DNA of 64,000 bases from Dermatemys mawii (Eukaryota > Chordata > Testudines > Dermatemydidae): positions 54,926,785 through 54,990,784 of the forward strand of contig ML677326.1 in the NCBI GenBank assembly GCA_007922305.1. The letters run 5' to 3'. Shown one piece after another: positions 60,685 to 64,000 of the stretch. The notes under the pieces were generated by a model. That model was given only the letters and a program-made list of their open reading frames with translations, had not been told where the DNA came from and ran no database searches. The position numbers and the translations under genes were made by a program. The first letter of the stretch is position 1; each line of letters opens with the position of its first letter.

Positions 60685-61213
60685 ATAGGGGCCTCAAGAC
60701 TGCAAGGGGAGGCGATGGCAGGAAAGAGAACAATTTGCATTTTAGCAAATACAAGTGGGGAAAGAAAGAACATGGATCTTCCTGCATTACTAGATGCTAT
60801 ATTGCCGTCCTCACTTTTTGGATAAACTTTATTTGGAGGGGTAACCTTCTGAAGAATCCACTTCACAGGGTCTCCGGACTATAAAGAAAAGGGGCAGAAA
60901 ACCCTAAGAAAGATCCACACGTCCTAGTGCTGGAACTAGAGGTGCTGGGGGTGCAGTAGCACTGCCCTGGCTTGAAGTGGTTTCCATCATACACATGGTT
61001 TACAGTTTGGGTCAATGGCTCTTAGCATGCCCCCGCCCCCCACAATACAAACTGTTCCAGCACTCCTGCAAAGCTCTCTTGCCTTCACCTAAGAAGACAA
61101 AGGCACCAGCACCATTAGGCCTCTAGGAATGACCCTGATCATGGAAAGGGTCAGTCAATATCTTGCTGGAAGACTGTGGATGAGAAAAGTCCTATTAAAT
61201 AAAGCCTTGAATG

Positions 61214-61378
61214 AAAGTTTGCCAGAAGCTGAGAATGTGATAGGGGACAGATCACTTAATAATTACCAGTGCTGTTCATTCCCTCTGAGGCACCTGGCAT
61301 TGGCCACTCTCAGAAGACAGGATACTGGGCAAGATGGACCTTTCGTCTCACTCAGTATGGCCATTCTTATGTTCTTAT
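61214..61378 (+). mobile_element. CR1 LINE 3'-end fragment
   Basis: TTTGCCAGAAGCTGAGAATG, CACCTGGCATTGGCCACTC, GATACTGGGCAAGATGGACC and the end TTCTTATGTTCTTA match the element at 1-1021. It abuts the LTR-like repeat that starts near 61380. Confidence 0.88.
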
Positions 61379-61379
61379 T

Positions 61380-61925
61380 AAGTTTTGGACCTTGACACAT
61401 GCTTTCACTTTTATTGTCTTATAATCATTTCTAACTTAACTTTTGTGTCTTACACTTGAAGTCACTTAAAATCATATCATCTTTTTGTGAATGATCTTAT
61501 TTTTATTTTTAATCCAAACCAATGCAGAGCTATGTTTAAACTGAACTGTTTAGTAACTACAGTTAAAATACCTAACGAACTGTTGAATATTGCCTCCATA
61601 CTGGGGCAATGAACCTTACTATATGAACTGACTGGGCAAGGGCTGGATGGTGTGCACACAGTTTTGGGACAACCTGGGTTTGGGCGTGTATTGGAGTCAC
61701 CCTACAAATAGTACCCATGTCTTGTGGAAGCCTGTGTGTGACTGGTGTATTGTTGGCAAGCTACTGGACAAGAGTTACAGCTGTACACAGACGCTCAAGG
61801 TGTGACCTTCATGCTGTAGGCTGTTTGTGAGTGGCCCAGGCTGGGAGCTACAGCAGCAAAGCATTACCAGGCACCCAGGCTTATCCCCTCACTGGTCTGG
61901 ACTGCACCCAGAATGTGCTGGGTTA
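61380..61925 (+). mobile_element. LTR-like dispersed repeat, copy 2 (family B)
   Basis: Colinear with 11320-11860, diverged by substitutions and small indels. Shared words include TTTAAACTGAACTGT, CTTGTGGAAGCCTGTGTGTGACTG, ACGCTCAAGGTGTGACC and GAGTGGCCCAGG. Confidence 0.65.
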
Positions 61926-62240
61926 ATGTTTAATGTTATGTTAATTGAACAGTCAGGTCACACCTACCCACTTCAAAGGGATTTACCCAGCTAATAACAA
62001 TACGTAATATTGCTTTCAACATAGCTTATCTTAAAGCTAAGGCTAAAATAAAATGAAATTGGAAACCTTTTTAATGTGCTTGTCCTACTGCCTATATTTA
62101 CATGCTGCATCCTGACCTGATAATGAGATATAAGGTAACAAATAGAAAACCAAGAATGTCTGAATTATGTGAGTCAACTTATACTTTAGTCTTACTGAAA
62201 ATAACTCACTGACTTCCAAAATCATAGCTATATGAATTTT

Positions 62241-62486
62241 GGGCTATGCCTACACTTGGAGCTAGCGGCGTGATTCCTAACTCACATAGACAGATCTAAC
62301 TCTTATCAAGCTAGTGCATTAAAAGTAGTAGTGTAACTGTGGTAGCCTAGGCAGAGGCTAGCTGCCCCAAATACAAACCCACCTGAAATCTTTGGCTAGG
62401 CTATTATTTTTAGCATACTAGCTTGATGAGAACTAGCAAGTATGTTTACACAAGATGGGAATTACACACCTAGTTCCAAGTAGAGA
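62241..62486. mobile_element. MITE with long internal inverted repeat
   Basis: Left end GGGCTATGCCTACACTTGGA, then GCTAGCGGCGTGATTCC, pairs with the right-end complement CTACTTGGAACTAG, then GTGTGTAATTCCC. An inner pair is TCTTATCAAGCTAGTGC with CTAGCTTGATGAGAAC. The outermost right bases look lost, so no target duplication is claimed. Confidence 0.75.
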
Positions 62487-64000
62487 GACAGTCATATTGC
62501 TAATAATGTTATAATGGAAAGTTTACAATATAGCAATTTCTAGCCCTATATCTAATAAGATTCTAATTGACTTCAGTGGGTTTTGGACCAGGCCCCATGC
62601 TACCTATATTTGGAGTGACCACACACTCAGTCTCTTACTGCACAGTAGTTTTTAGCCTATGAAGTTGTGGGACTGACCAACTTTATTTCTCATGTGGTCC
62701 AGTAGTACAGTGAGAGAAGGGGCATGTGGTGTTCTTCCCTTCATCTTCAGACAGGCATGTGTTCCTTTTCCCACTCCAAGTCTCATCACCTTCCCCAGAC
62801 ATTGCCTTGCCTGCAAAATGCCTTCAAAAATCATTTTTCATAGAGTGTCTGCATCTGATACAATGTTCAAATAAGCCTGTCTTGTATATGATACAAGTGC
62901 TTTCCTGAGACTGTGAATTCCTGACAATACTGAAGATAGAAACTTTAGTTATCATCCTGTGTTCTACTTCAGGCTATGTTATTTTAAAACTGATGTCTAA
63001 TTGTTTGGTGGTGGTTGTTTTTTTTGGTATCTAAAATGGTTTAATGTTCTTTTAATAATAATCGTCCTTTGTTACCAGTTGTTCTCTTGCCAAGTGTAGT
63101 TCCTCTCATCTTAACAACTCCAGTCTCCTTTGGGATCCGGGGCTAATTTTTGCAGCTGTCTTGTTATTCAAGAATTTTCTTAGTTTAAAGCAGTGATTCA
63201 GGGATATTTGTTAAGCACTACACAATTGAACTGCCTATAAAGGGCTTGGCCCAGATAACTTAGTTATTGGACTGGCTAAAACAACATTAAGATAATCAAT
63301 TTTTTCCTCCTCAGCTGACTGCTAATATTTTTAGTTGGATTTTGATTACAGGCACCTTTGTGCCTGTTAGAGAAAAAGCAATCAGTTATTTTAATGGATG
63401 CTTGTAGTCTTTCTTGTCACCTATTTTTTTTAAAGGTCTTGAAAACCAAAGCTTGTTTAATTCAAGTTTCAGAAGAGTGCTGCAATAAACAAATGCTACC
63501 CAAAATAAATTGTACCAAATTAATTCCTGGTGAAACTCCACTGACTTCAGTGGAATGTCAGGTATTTAATATATTGAGAATATTTTAACCACAGCCCTGT
63601 GCAAGTGAATGTGTGTGAGGATATACATATAAAAGAATAAAAAATGGTAAAGAAACAAAAGTAACACATATTAGCAAAAAATACCAGAAAAGATGATTGA
63701 CTATTGTCATCTACACAACATGAGCTATCAGTTTCTGCATTGCATGTTCAGATTGGTTCAGCAGGCCAAAAATTCTATTTCTAACAAAATGGACACAATT
63801 TCTGTTTTATAGAAAGAAGTGTGAACGATTTTCTGTCTCTTGAGGTGATTTCTGTTTTTATTCATCTTCAGTTGCAATGAGGTGGCATAAGCATGGTCTA
63901 ACCCACCTAATGAAATAAGGACATGACAAGAAGAATCATCTCTGATGTACTTAAATAGCTAAGTCAAGCAAAAATGATAAAATCACTGGGTAAAATCCAA
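62487..64000. other. Intergenic, no gene recognised
   Basis: AT-rich. A short CCACTGACTTCAGTGG palindrome (about 63537-63553) belongs to the foldback type seen elsewhere. Nothing else is supported. Confidence 0.5.

Noticed and set aside
1..64000. CRISPR arrays, operons, bacterial promoters or a phage-type defence system
   Set aside because: The DNA is vertebrate nuclear; repeats present are transposons, LTRs and microsatellites, with no regularly spaced identical repeats.

Overview
This is nuclear DNA from an amniote, most likely a turtle (a crocodilian is the main alternative). The reasons are CR1 LINE 3' ends, abundant Harbinger-type miniature elements (MITEs) with a GGxCTxxTCTACAC-like end, hAT MITEs, tRNA-derived/CORE-SINEs, and several LTR families whose sequence I recognise from turtle genomes. 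The taxon is an inference from remembered repeat families, not from an alignment. The window is AT-rich apart from one CpG island. It has no bacterial features, no CRISPR array, no rRNA and no functional tRNA gene that I can see.

Only one host protein-coding exon can be supported. Exon 1 of GALNT7 lies on the minus strand at 19633-19758. It encodes 42 residues: a short cytoplasmic tail, a signal anchor and the start of the stem, ending at a consensus GTGAGT donor. It sits in a CpG island at about 19050-20130, which also carries the 5' UTR and promoter. Everything from 19632 down to 1 is therefore the start of GALNT7 intron 1, and no further GALNT7 exon is visible. Everything above about 20200 is upstream intergenic DNA; human synteny would put GALNTL6 beyond it.

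The rest is a layered mobile-element landscape. Intron side (1-19632): CR1 3' half at 1-1021, a solo LTR at 6412-7093, a CR1 tail at 9245-9325, an LTR-like repeat at 11320-11860, a near-complete but stop-riddled Harbinger transposon at 12629-14129, and a MITE-like repeat at 17041-17365. Intergenic side: GC-rich repeat 22118-22725; a Harbinger MITE inside a SINE (22998-23465); another MITE 23575-23816; a CORE-SINE next to a solo LTR with an internal minisatellite (25083-26189); a hAT MITE 27454-27722; a two-LTR element with gag and protease remnants 31545-34637; LTR fragments 34780-35440 and 36181-36945; an old endonuclease/RT LINE at 37211-41215 interrupted by a solo LTR and a foldback element; short palindromic repeats; an approximately 1-kb near-palindrome 46185-47235; more MITEs; and a solo LTR with a clean 5-bp target duplication at 59592-60684.

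The most notable items are the 1-kb near-palindrome with tRNA-like boxes in both arms, the Harbinger element whose ends resemble those of several MITEs in the same window, the nested LINE, and the gag-containing two-LTR element. I found no convincing new multi-gene system. Most long open frames here are chance products of GC-rich or repeat sequence.
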